Source: Haliclona indistincta
Taxonomy: Eukaryota; Porifera; Demospongiae; Haplosclerida; Chalinidae
Direction: 5' to 3'
DNA length: 64,000 bases
Assembly (NCBI GenBank): GCA_964017065.1
Contig: OZ024786.1
Coordinates: forward strand, 10,607,047 to 10,671,046
Shown here one piece after another: positions 20,046 to 29,989 of this stretch (position 1 is its first letter; the number at the start of each line of letters is the position of its first letter). Position numbers and translations under genes: made by a program. A model generated the notes under the pieces. It was not told the DNA's origin, searched no databases, and worked only from the letters and a program-made list of their open reading frames with translations.

Positions 20046-20742
20046 CGTTTCTTTCTTCACCAACAATTGTCAGTTGTGCACAATGAACTGTTTGGTGATA
20101 CCAGCCTGTGGTTGACGATGCCTTTATATACCGTCTGTCAATGCTAAAACTTGATAAAACTCTATTGTTAGTTTATAAAAGTACTGTCTGGAAGTTTCAT
20201 GTCTTATGTTTGTGTTCAACAAAGCATTCTGAAGTTAATAATTTAAAGTTCAGAAATAAATCATGTTCACAAGGACCCAGCCTACAGGATATTAGAGAGG
20301 TTGCGCAGTTTACCGTTCACGCAAAACGGCATATCCCAGCGTACTTCCTTTCAGACAGCGAACACAGAGTCTCTCGCATTAGCGATTCAGCCTCCTAACT
20401 CCATCGCTAAGACAGCAAATTTTATCTCCTACGTAAAAAAAGTGGAGCGCTAGTGCACTTGGCGACTGTATGATTTGCCGTGTCACCGTGAACGGTAAAT
20501 TGCGCAACCTCTCTATTAATGTTGAATAAACCTATGCGTTGCCAAAAACATTTTTTGCACTGTGTACACACAAGGCTCATCTTCTTTCTTCACCTAAAAT
20601 TTGCTGTGCTATTTTTCTGTTTCTTCTGTGTGTTTAGCTGACATTTCCTTGATGCTTCTCCACTTCACGATCATCTGGTGCCCTCCTTTCTTCAAGCTCA
20701 TGCTTATTTTTTCAGCAATTTCTTAACATTCTCAAGTTCAGT
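20046..20742. other. Promoter side of secreted-protein copy A; otherwise no gene
   Basis: The region upstream (on the - strand) of the ATG at 20045 contains the conserved block GGCATCGTCAACCACAGGC…GGTATCACCAAACAGTTCATTG, shared with copy B. A TATAAA-like stretch (TATATAAAGGCAT at ~20115-20127 on the - strand) lies about 75 bases before the ATG in both copies and could be the core promoter. An imperfect inverted pair GAGGTTGCGCAGTTTACCGTTCACG / GTGAACGGTAAATTGCGCAACCTC (20295-20325 and 20487-20512) marks a small MITE. Confidence 0.5.
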
Positions 20743-21601
20743 ATGACTGGCATTGGGGCAACCAAATACTCCGCCTATGGAGACGCTCCTCTTCCATCAT
20801 CAGAGTCGTCGGCTAGCTCGTCTGCAGTATACTCGCTCACCTCACCACTGACCTGTCTGCAATCTTTATCAACACTGCCTTTCGACAATAATGGTCTACC
20901 TTCTTTGAGGGTGTCGAGTGCCGCATTGATGTTAGTCCCACACGAGCCGGATTCCTGAATTTTGACCCGGCCTCCAGGATCATTGACTCAACCTTCTCAT
21001 TCACTCTGCTCCTCGTGAGACTTCTTCTTGTAAACGATCTTCAGCTCCTGCGCATCTTCCTAGCTGCTGCTGTAGCCACTCTGTCTTGACCTTCACGGAG
21101 CTCCTGCTGGAACTCCTCGTACTTGGAGTCTATTAATTTGGGGGCAGATGGAAGCATCGAACTAAGTAGGCACGTAGAAATAGGAGCTTGCGTAAGTTCC
21201 ACCGGAGCAAAAGAAGTTCCAATAGTTGAATTGTACTTGGAATTCATTAGACATTTTTCATTTCCACAGTTTTTGTGGTTATGCATGAGCTCATAGTCTT
21301 CTAGATCTTTTGGGCCGGCATCTTTGCTGGACTTGTATAGACGTTCAGGAAAACTTTTCTCTGATTTCGTTGGTGAATGTTGATAAAACAGAAACGTCAT
21401 TTTGAGTACTCCAGAAAAATTGAAGTCTTGCATTACTTCTGGTGATTTGAACCTGCTGATGGACAAGTCCACTCTTGCAGAGATTTTGCAGTAGTATGTT
21501 TTTCTTTCCCACTGGCCCTTGACCTGGTATACAGGGAGGCAATCTCGGAGCATAATTTTATTAGCAAATGCTACTATTACTACTACAGAACAATATAACA
21601 A
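20743..21601 (-). pseudogene. Unrecognised decayed coding region
   Basis: The - strand ORF 21601-21041 (includes VYQVKGQWERKTYYCKISAR, FSGVLKMTFLFYQHSP, KLIDSKYEEFQQELREGQDR) is protein-like and ends KMRRS. Beyond the stop, another frame continues with AALDTLKEGRPLLSKGSVDK and an acidic end (ELADDSDDGRGASP, stop at ~20782). The frames do not join without a lesion or intron. Charge pattern and acidic tail resemble the product at 17989-18778, but no domain is recognised. It sits between the two secreted-protein copies and directly after a remnant of that gene's 3' end. Confidence 0.4.
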
Positions 21602-21680
21602 CTAACTACTTTCTCAGTTCATGGTTCTTGCTTGGTTTTCAGCCGCACACAGGTCGTGGCAGATAGTAAGTGATGGTGAT
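21588..21680 (-). pseudogene. Remnant 3' end of the secreted Cys-rich gene
   Basis: The block CTTTCTCAGTTCATGGTTCTTGC… and CAGCCGCACACAGGTCGTGGCAG is the same as the stop-codon region and 3' flank of copies A and B. Only the last few codons (LPRPVCG) are present. It shows that a third copy once existed or that the duplication boundary lies here. Confidence 0.7.
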
Positions 21681-21898
21681 CATTTGAAATTGTCCATGTA
21701 CAATTTACGAGCGCATGACTTGAATATGGCACTATTAGAAGTGTTGGTGGTAGTCCAGACATAGCGTGACTAGCTCCGCACCCTAATTCAAAGTGTTGCC
21801 GAAAAGCGCTGTGAACTCCAACCACCATTATTGCTGACAGCACTGCATGCTCTACAGAACTTCAATCTTAAGAATGCATAACAAGGATCATCAATTGG

Positions 21899-22757
21899 CC
21901 TTTCCCAATAAGTCAATGGAATGTATGGGTGGAGTTAATTAAACGTGACGTCACTTCCGGAGTCCCAAAGCAACTCCACTAGTGGCTGTAATGTATGGGA
22001 GTGATTGAGTGAGAAAATGGTCGAACATTGAGCTCACCGTACTCAAGCTGGGTTTTGATTATTCTTGCTAAAATTGGGTAACTTCGAGTGCACAAGCCTG
22101 GTTATTAATACGAACTAGAATCAGCACGATTGTGCTTAGTTGAACGGCAAAACAGCGATGCCAGACATAGCTGTAACTGGAAGGAACGCGTTACTGAAAG
22201 AAGCACAGGTTTGTGGAAGCGCCAACCATATGCGAGCAGTTCCGCTTTGTCGGTGTAGAGTGTTTAGCGTTTAGCGCCGGTAAGCAACGGTAGAACGAAG
22301 GCAAAGACGACAATAAGCGGCTACCGCGTACGGTAGCGTGGCGTGTTGGTAGTCACGAACAACGGTTGTTTACAGCGGGAAGAACACTAGTAAAGCTTGC
22401 TACAACGTTCAGCAGAAGTGCAGTAGTGTGCAGCGCCGGCAGTCATTGTCGTTAGTGAAGTAAAACAAAAATGAGTGAACGCTACAGCATGCAACTATGT
22501 ACCCTGCAGCGCTGGTTGTCAACGTAGAATGTGTGTGTAATTCATAGTAAAGAATAGCCAAAGTACCGCCAATTGCAGTAGCGGAGTTTTAAAACTTATG
22601 CCTGTAAGGTGTAAGAGAACGCGCAGTCTAAAGTTTGCCTTTTTCTCAATCACTCCCATCCACTGGGAGGAGCTAAATGTGACTCCGGAAGTGAATTCAC
22701 GTTAATTAACGCTTCATTAACGCTTAATTACATTCTTTAGCCCGTTATTGGGAGAGG
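21899..22757. repeat. Imperfect inverted-repeat element, ~0.86 kb
   Basis: Ends CCTTTCCCAATAA and TTATTGGGAGAGG are inverted, as are CACTTCCGGAGTC and GACTCCGGAAGTG further in, and GGGAGTGATTGAG / CTCAATCACTCCC. The interior (22030-22620) is GC-richer and gene-free. Probable non-autonomous transposon. Confidence 0.65.
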
Positions 22758-22968
22758 TTCATTGGAGTCACACAATACCAGTATTGTTCTAACTCTCTCG
22801 CCCTCTCAATTTTTTATGCTTTGTCCCCTCTTCCAAATGAAATTATACTTTATCATTGAATGAAATTGAACTGACCAAGACTACCACTAATACTAATAGA
22901 ACAGTACAGTATATCAACTAACTACTATTTCTCAGTTCATAGTTCTCATTTGGTTCTTGTATACTTGT

Positions 22969-23673
22969 TCAGCCGCACACAGGTCGTGGCAGGTAGCAGG
23001 TAATGGTGACCGATGTGTAGCAAGGCCAGCAAGCTCGATTCAAAGCTCTGCATTTTTGGATTCCGATACCAAAATTGTATCCAGGCATTCCAAACAGATT
23101 TTTTCCTCCCATTTCCAAGAAAACACGATTTCTGTGGTTTCTATGCTCGTTTCCTGAAGACTTGACGCAGTTCGGCATACGACTGGTATCTTTCCTAAGA
23201 CAGGGGAAGACCTTCTTGAGACTAATGCCCATGAAATCTGTTCCTCTGTAGTCACGGATGAAGAATTCTCTCCTTGGGCTTGTTGAATGGAGTTTACCAT
23301 GGATACCAACACTTGTAATAGCAATGCGTCGACCAACTTTCCCATTTTCAAAAGCATGTAAGAACATTTTGTTCCACCTTCTGACAATATACAATTGCTT
23401 TATAACTGTGAGCAGAAAACAACAGTGAAATACATTTGTTGCTAACGCAGATGTGTCATACCTGGTTGATCAGCGAGTGAAGCTGAAACTGATGACTTGG
23501 TTTCACTTTTGATAAGTTGCTTTATAGCATTCTCGACATTTCCAGCTTCAGAATATTGGTACATACACTGGCTGAAAATGCGGAAAAAAACCAAGATCGT
23601 CAGAATACCTTCTACTGTAGTGCACTTACACGACAAAGATTGCCAGCACCAATTTTGCAGCGAATTGAGCCAT
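22969..23673 (-). CDS. Secreted Cys-rich protein, copy B (3 exons, 196 aa)
   Basis: Exons 23673-23630, 23571-23462 and 23405-22969, the same lengths (44, 110, 437) as copy A. Same signal peptide. Differences from copy A are scattered replacements: GRRIAI for GRCIAI (one Cys lost), VSASL for VVASL, FMGISLKK for FLGVSLQK, CRALNRACW for CRALNRRCW. Thus seven mature Cys here against eight in copy A. Intron sequences are also alike, so the duplication is recent. Upstream, TATATATAAAGGCATCG lies at a similar distance from the ATG as in copy A. Function unknown; both copies have intact frames, arguing for expression. Confidence 0.75.
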
Positions 23674-24635
23674 CGTTTCTTTCTTCACCAACAGATGTCA
23701 GTTGTATCTGTACCCAATGAACTGTTTGGTGATACCAGTCAGTGCTTGACGATGCCTTTATATATACCGTCTGTCATTGCTAATACCGGATTGTTTAGTC
23801 CTCAAAATGAAGGCGGGAAGTTTGTTTCCTAAGTTTGTGCACAACAAATGCGGAATTGGTAGGAATGTAGTATATCAGTAGTATTCACATGTACGAAGCG
23901 ACCCAGCCCACAGGGTACAAATGTTGAATAAACTATGCTTCACCTGAAATATGCATGGTATTCGGACGCGTCTGTTTATTATTCGGTATTCATGTATACA
24001 GAACAAGCGTCACATGTGACACATGGATCATGTCTGATTGTATGTCTGATTCTGCACTCATTTATGTGACAAAACATGAAAGCTCTTTGATTTGGTGCTT
24101 GAATGGTATTTCTTAAATTTAATGATTAAATTACTTACTGGCATGCATGTGTCACGGAACTACAACGATTAATTTACCAGTCTTGTACCATCCGTGAGAC
24201 TGCTATTGCCTTTAGCGGGCAAAGGTTATATCCATAGTAAGGATGATAAGAGAAACTCAATTGCTTTTGCTATTGAAACAAAATAGAACATCATGCTGCT
24301 ATATTGTATTATTGTGAGAATTCATGAATAAGGCTAGTGAGACAGTGACGTTCAGAGATATTATTTTTGTTGACAGAATAGACACTTTTTCTCAGGTGTT
24401 GTGAGGGAGTTGTGGCTGCTTGAATGGACACGTGTGCCTTTGTTTTTCGTGCATTGTGATGCCATTGTCCGCTATAGAAGCTATCTCGCTTGTGTTCAGT
24501 ATGCATGGGCTGTATTGAACATTGTAGACACGCCCAGTTGAATGTGGTCAGCACTGATTGGCTTCTAACTATTGCTGCAGTTTATTGAAATGCTTGCTGT
24601 TCAGAAATCATGCATCTACAACTGTTGCTGTGATG
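23674..24635. other. Promoter side of copy B and a dispersed repeat
   Basis: 23700-23800 is the conserved 5' region of copy B. At 23925-24000 a fragment of the foldback at 24636-25360 occurs (TTGAATAAACTATGCTTCACC). A repeat of about 160 bases at 24475-24640 (GAAGCTATCTCGCTTGTG, GACACGCCCAGTTGAA, GCACTGATTGGCTTCT) recurs at 25945-26120. No gene. Confidence 0.5.
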
Positions 24636-25360
24636 TAGTTATTTGGAAAAACAATCACACAGGCATTGCACACGAAAGTAACGCAGAAGAGAAAGTTGTA
24701 GCTTTAAAGTATCTAAACATGAATCGAATAACAACATGTACATGATCATTGAGTATACACATGTTTAACGAATAATAAATAGACGAGTCCGAATAGCATG
24801 CATATTTCGGGTAAAGCAAAGTTTATTCAACATTTGTACCCTGTGTGTTGATTGATTTTACAGTACATGTATTCATTGTGACAATCCTTATGGCAAACAA
24901 GAGCAATCTACTGCATCGAGGCATCAGCACCTTGGTGCTTTTTTTCCAAATGGTTTTCAATTATTGCTTTGAAAAATCATGAATTCAAATACTGTCCAGT
25001 ATCCTCCTCTCTATCTTCTATGAACTTATTAACTGATGGCACTTGTGTCAAGTCGTGATGTTGCGAACTCTTTTAGTATCAGCGGAGACACTAGATTGCT
25101 CTTGTTTGCCATAAGGATCGTCACAATGAATACATGTACTGTACAATCAATCAACACACAGGGTATGAATGTTGAATAAACTTTGCTTTACCCGAAATAT
25201 GCATGCTATTCGGACTCGTCTATTTATTATTCGTTAAACATGTGTATACTCAATGATCATGTTGTTATCCGATTCATGTTTAGATACTTTAAAGCTACAA
25301 CTTTCTCTCCTGCATTACTTTCGTGTGCAATGCCTGTGTGATTGTTTTTCCAAATAACTA
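24636..25360. repeat. Foldback repeat with ~270-bp arms
   Basis: Arms 24636-24910 and 25092-25360 are close reverse complements (TAGTTATTTGGAAAAACAATC … GATTGTTTTTCCAAATAACTA at the ends; GAGCAATCTA / TAGATTGCTC at the inner borders). The ~180-base loop includes CATCGAGGCATCAGCACC, also found near 26203. No coding content. Confidence 0.85.
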
Positions 25361-27417
25361 TAACGTCAGTCTGCACGTTTACCTGATGTCTCCTTGTCAA
25401 TCAACTTTTCTGTCAATCAATTATTGCTCTCAACCATTAGATTAAAAATGTTTATGCCTCGGTGGGCGGAGCCACGAGGCATACAGTAGTCGTGGTGTCA
25501 TTCATTCTGTCAGTCAGTCAGTCAGTCTGTCGCAACGACTTCTCGTAGCTCACTGAAAACTATTTGCTGAAACAAGCAACACGGGTAGAAATCGATACTT
25601 GCTCGGATTTGAATTTTAAGAAGTTTGATTTTAAAGCTTAGTGCGTAAGTTACCGTGTGAATTGCTCACGGCTGGTTCGGTTTTGTAGCGCACGCTGAAA
25701 GTTAAGTTCTAAAACTAGCAATGCATGTAGAACACGGTATTGTATTATCTCGCTTTCGAACATGTGAAAACTTTATACGAAGCTTAGTTTGTGAGTTATG
25801 GCGCTATTTGTTTACCGTTGCTGGCGATCTGGACTTCTCCACTGGAGGCAAACTTGCTGTCCACGGTTGACTGCCTAGATGCTGAAAGGTTATAATTTAC
25901 TACAGCATAGCAGCGCAGGTCCAGAGAAATTATTTAAGCAAGCTGTGGAAGCTATCTCGCTCGTGGTGTTTGTGTAACTGCTGAGCTGTGCTAAACACTG
26001 TAGACACGCCCAGTTGAATTGTGGTTAGCACTGATTGGCTTCTGATTGCATACCCTAAAGCACTGCATTGTGACTGCTGTACAGAAATCATGTATACATT
26101 CATCTGCAGCTGTTGTCGTGTTTGTAGAATGGTGGATAGTTTACAACGTTTATGGAATGGTAGATAGTTCTGTTTGTGTAACTTTTAGTTTATGACTGCA
26201 CTGAGGCATCAGCACCGCTTTGGTGCTTTCATTTCCTTCATTAACACATAGTTGTCGGGGAGTGGTGCATGTAGTAATCTCATCAATGTTATTTTGCAGT
26301 ATAGTACACATTATTTATCGTGTGCTTATGAATACACCCAATAAGTGATTCAGCCTATTGAAAATTGATTGGACGCAAAGTGCACCATGAAGATGCCCAT
26401 TAAACAGACTACTTGGTTCCATAATTTCACTGACTACAGAGGTCATGTAATCCATTCCTCTGGAGCTGTGGAATTTGGTGTTCTACATGACCTTCAAGTT
26501 TGTTCTCAGCAACTAGGTTATCTTTGTTATTTTGCTGTACAGTACATATTCTTTGTCGTGTACTTTCTTATGATACACCCATTGAACGATTCCGCCTGTG
26601 TTCGTTTGTATGTGTAACAGCATCTTGACGCCGGACGCTAAAATCATCTCATACGAACATGTGAACATTCTAGTAAGCTGCTAAAAGCTGCTTAAATGTT
26701 TTACGATGCAATATTCACAGACTACTTTATCACGCAAGAGAAGTTGAACATTTGAATGAATTTATCTCCCTCACTTTCACACAATGAATGATTATTAGAA
26801 TTATCAATGATAATAATTCTGTATATGAACATTTTCCTTTTAACGTGCTACTTGTTTAAATATTTTTTTGTAAGCTGTACAATAACAATTTAGTTCTTTT
26901 CTTGTTCGTATTACTGTGAGATAGAGGAGCCCATCGAGACAACATGCGCAAGGGAGCATGTAACTCTGAGTCTGTATACTTCCCATTCTATTTTTAGTGA
27001 CTCCTTATACGGTCATGTTTATTTCATAAAGGGAGAAAAGGAATCGCCAGTTTAAAATTTGTTAACTATATTTTGATTTCGCCGCATACACTAAGAAGTA
27101 CGGAGTTGCATGCTCCCTCACCGGCTCGATACTCTCCTGCCATGGTATAGCTTGCAGATCTGTGTATGCATCACCAGATTGGAGTGTGTCGTCAAAATGT
27201 CAAAATATGCTAATGAAGACACTTGAAAGACACTTGGCACCTCAAAGTTGAATGAGTAAAAGGAGTACGATCCTAAATTCTGTTGAACAGTTTACCAAAT
27301 GAAAATATGCCAAATCCCCAGCAAGCTTTTCCATACTTCCTAAAAGCTGATGACGAGGTGTGACTTTATTTGTCATATTAGTTGTATATCTGAATCTGCC
27401 GAAACAAGATCTTGTTT
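25361..27417. other. No gene; degenerate repeats
   Basis: Includes GCCTCGGTGGGCGGAGCCACGAGGC (25458-25483), a small palindrome also echoed at 3695, (TCAG)n at 25510-25530, and the second copy of the 160-base repeat (25945-26120). At about 27165-27190 the - strand reads TLQSGDAYTDL, a possible decayed trace of the 2A-like family described below. No supported ORF. Confidence 0.45.
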
Positions 27418-27835
27418 TTATTTCTTTTCTGTTTCAGTATTGCTGCGCATCACCAGATCGACGCGTGTCGTCTGATAAGTAGAAACTACAAAACGATGGG
27501 AGAGTGGTATCAGATGTGTGGTGGGATATGGGGACGCAAAGAATTCCTCCTGAACCTTAAAGTCTGCCATAATTGCATCCAAAACATCATCCGCCTCCAT
27601 TACCCTTTCAGCAGTACAAATGTACTTTGCTTTATGTTCCTGAAATTTACAGGTCATTCTTTCAAATCCTCCAGTTAAAGAGACGTAGTAACCATTGATG
27701 TTTTTATTAGGGAAATCTTGGTTGAGTAAACCATTCAGTTGATCTACTAGGCCAACGCCAGAAGTAAGGTTTGTTGCCTTTTGGTCTCTTGATGGCTTTC
27801 CTTGCTTCTTGTCAAAGGGTAAGAATAAGCTTCAT
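27418..27835 (-). CDS. Coding exon of unknown protein (fragment)
   Basis: An open - strand frame of ~139 codons without ATG at its start: DKKQGKPSRDQKATN, TSGVGLVDQLNGLLNQDFPN, NINGYYVSLTGGFERMTCKF, AERVMEADDVLDAIMADFKV, EEFFASPYPTTHLIPLSHRF, ending VDLVMRSNTETEKK. Composition is protein-like throughout. Near its end the DNA resembles the 2A-like motif region in another frame (TCTGGTGATGC). No family recognised; likely one exon of the antisense gene block. Confidence 0.45.
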
Positions 27836-28389
27836 ACAGTTTTGACCTTACATTACTGCTGCCTCATTGTAGGTCCACTTACTTGATAACCCATGTGTGA
27901 GTGAATAGTTACACAGTTGTAAATAACTTACTTAGCGCAAAAAAAGAGCCCAATTTTTTTTCGTCATGATGGCACTCTGTCTGGCACTCTGGCACTCTGC
28001 TCTGCACTTGGCACTCTGCTCTGAGTAGAGAAAGACACTTGGTATCTCAAAATAGAATGAGTGAAGGTGTCAATAAAATTAACTTGACAGTCTTTAACGG
28101 GACGAGTTAAATCATAGTGATCCCTACCATTAAAGGCTAAAGATTATTCAGTGATCAGGCAGTTCTGACACCTCGATGCGTCATTGGATGGAAGAGATGT
28201 ACTTCTTGTGACTATGTGTTGATTTTGAGAATCTGATTTTGCTGCTAATTCCCGGCTAATTCAATCTTTTTTTGACATTTTCATGGAGAGGCTTCATGGA
28301 CTTTATGCATTTGCAATTTTGAACCAGGAAAAATATTGATTTTAGTAATGTTTAGTTATACAGACCTTGATCTTCTTGTAAGCACCTTT

Positions 28390-28679
28390 TTAGCAAGCTT
28401 CATGGACTTTTTGCTTCACTTCTGTTTGATGCTGGACCAGGGTTGGGCTCAGTGTCTCCAGATTACTATGTCCTAAAGCATAGGCAGGTATGAGGGTAGA
28501 CACTGTGGCAATAATAGCAAGGGAGTGTCCCTGTCTCTGCCGGGTGTTGGTGATGGTAGCGGTCTGGGAAGAAGGCTGAGGGTTACGCATAGCACCCATA
28601 GCAGTGTGTAGGAAATAGGATTTACAGAAACGCTTGGACCAATCGATCTCTCCATGATCTCCTACACTCATCTCTCACC
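28390..28679 (-). pseudogene. Leader-domain exon preceding a 2A-like motif
   Basis: The - strand frame after an acceptor-like AG contains GEIDWSKRFCKSYFLHTAMG and QRQGHSLAIIATVSTLIPAY, then in a shifted frame SGDTEPNPGP at 28462-28433. The HSLAI-ATVS-LI segment is also present at 45449-45682, again just ahead of a 2A-like motif. A deletion of about 5 bases relative to other copies (…ILSGD) accounts for the frame change. Probably a decayed 5' exon of a 2A-bearing gene. Confidence 0.45.
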
Positions 28680-29571
28680 TGATGTTTGTCTTTCTTTGAT
28701 GATGAACACGAACTCCGCTGTTTTAGGTCTACCGTAAAGCTGTGAGAGGTTACATGAAAGTTACTTGTCTAAGTGATACTTGTTGACAAGAGATGCAAAT
28801 TAATTCTTGAGAGACTATATCTTGAGGTCGGGCTTTGAGGTAGTAAATCTTCTCGAGCGGAATTCGTTACTGAATTCGTTACTTGTTCGTTGTCGCCTCA
28901 AATCCAATCGATACCGCTGCGGTTTCAATTTTAATTACGATATATTTGTTCTAAAATTTTACTGATTGGTATGTACAGATGTCACATGACAAGAATAAGT
29001 TATAATGTTGATACTAGTGTTCTGCTGTGATGCAGTTGTCATAATCATCATCATTACATCATTATTGCATCATTATTGCATCATTATTGCATCATTATTG
29101 CATCATTATTGCATCATTATTGAATCATTACATTATTACATCACCATTATCACTAGAGGATATTCTTACTATTACTCTTCGTGATCTTCACTCTTCGCCA
29201 TTTCAAAAATGTATCTTTTAGAATTTTGTGCTCTGCTCCAAGTATGAACCATGTTAACAAACCCAAACAGTTAAGTATGTCCATAAAATTGAAATTTGAT
29301 GGTTTACTCGATGTAAACCAGTTTAGTCACCTGTATAACAAGTTCACTCTCTAAAATCGTATGGTTGTGGACATGTTCACTATGACCAGCGAATACTACG
29401 CTAATGTGACCATTCTGTCTGATAATGACACTGAAGAAGATAATCTTATAATCAATAATAATAATAAAGTTGATACTAGTGTTCTGCTGTGTTGCATTTG
29501 TCATTCCTTTGTGAAGATTGTGTTGAACAGCTTAGAGCATTACCATTTTGTTAAACAAAAATAATGGATAC
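28680..29571. other. No gene; ATC-rich minisatellite
   Basis: A run of GCATCATTATT units lies at 29045-29130 (about 8 units). The surrounding sequence carries blocks (CAAAAATGTATCTTTTAGAATTTTGTGCTCTGCTCCAAG) that recur at 30150, 32320, 33120 and 33930 as the upstream part of the 2A-containing repeat. Confidence 0.6.
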
Positions 29572-29760
29572 CTGTCTCCTTCTCTTGAAGATTAAAGTGG
29601 TGTAAAACTCCGAGGAATTGCCTTCTTAGTTGATTCAAGCAACCTAATCCAAGAACATGTTTAATAGTTGTCAATAGTTTACTGACATACCTGGTATTGG
29701 TTAGAGCTGTACTTACTTCCTTGATGCCGATAGGTGCAAGATTGTGCGTTTCTGACAAGT
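29572..29760 (-). CDS. Coding exon of unknown protein (63 codons)
   Basis: An open exon-like segment bounded by an acceptor (…GATTAG) and a donor (CAG|GTATCC): LSETHNLAPIGIKEVSTALT, NTRYVSKLLTTIKHVLGLGC, LNQLRRQFLGVLHHFNLQEK, ETG. Amphipathic and protein-like, with no recognised domain. It is on the same strand as the 2A and kinase exons and may belong to them. Confidence 0.4.
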
Positions 29761-29989
29761 CTAATCTTGTGTAATTTTTTTACCTCGACCGTGAACTGGC
29801 TCCAATTTGAACTACAACTGTAGACTTTTCAAGTGCCTCCTGCTGCAAAAGCAAATTTATACCTTACTGTTATTATTAGTACTAATTTTAGTGATGACAT
29901 CATAATCGCTAAAAATAGTTTGTATTACATGGTTAAGAAATAGTTTTCCTTTTTTCACGAACTATAGATTCAAATTGAATTATTTTTGC

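Noticed and set aside
29040..29140. Regular ATTATTGCATC repeats as a possible CRISPR-like array
   Set aside because: Units are contiguous with no unique spacers; a minisatellite in an animal genome.
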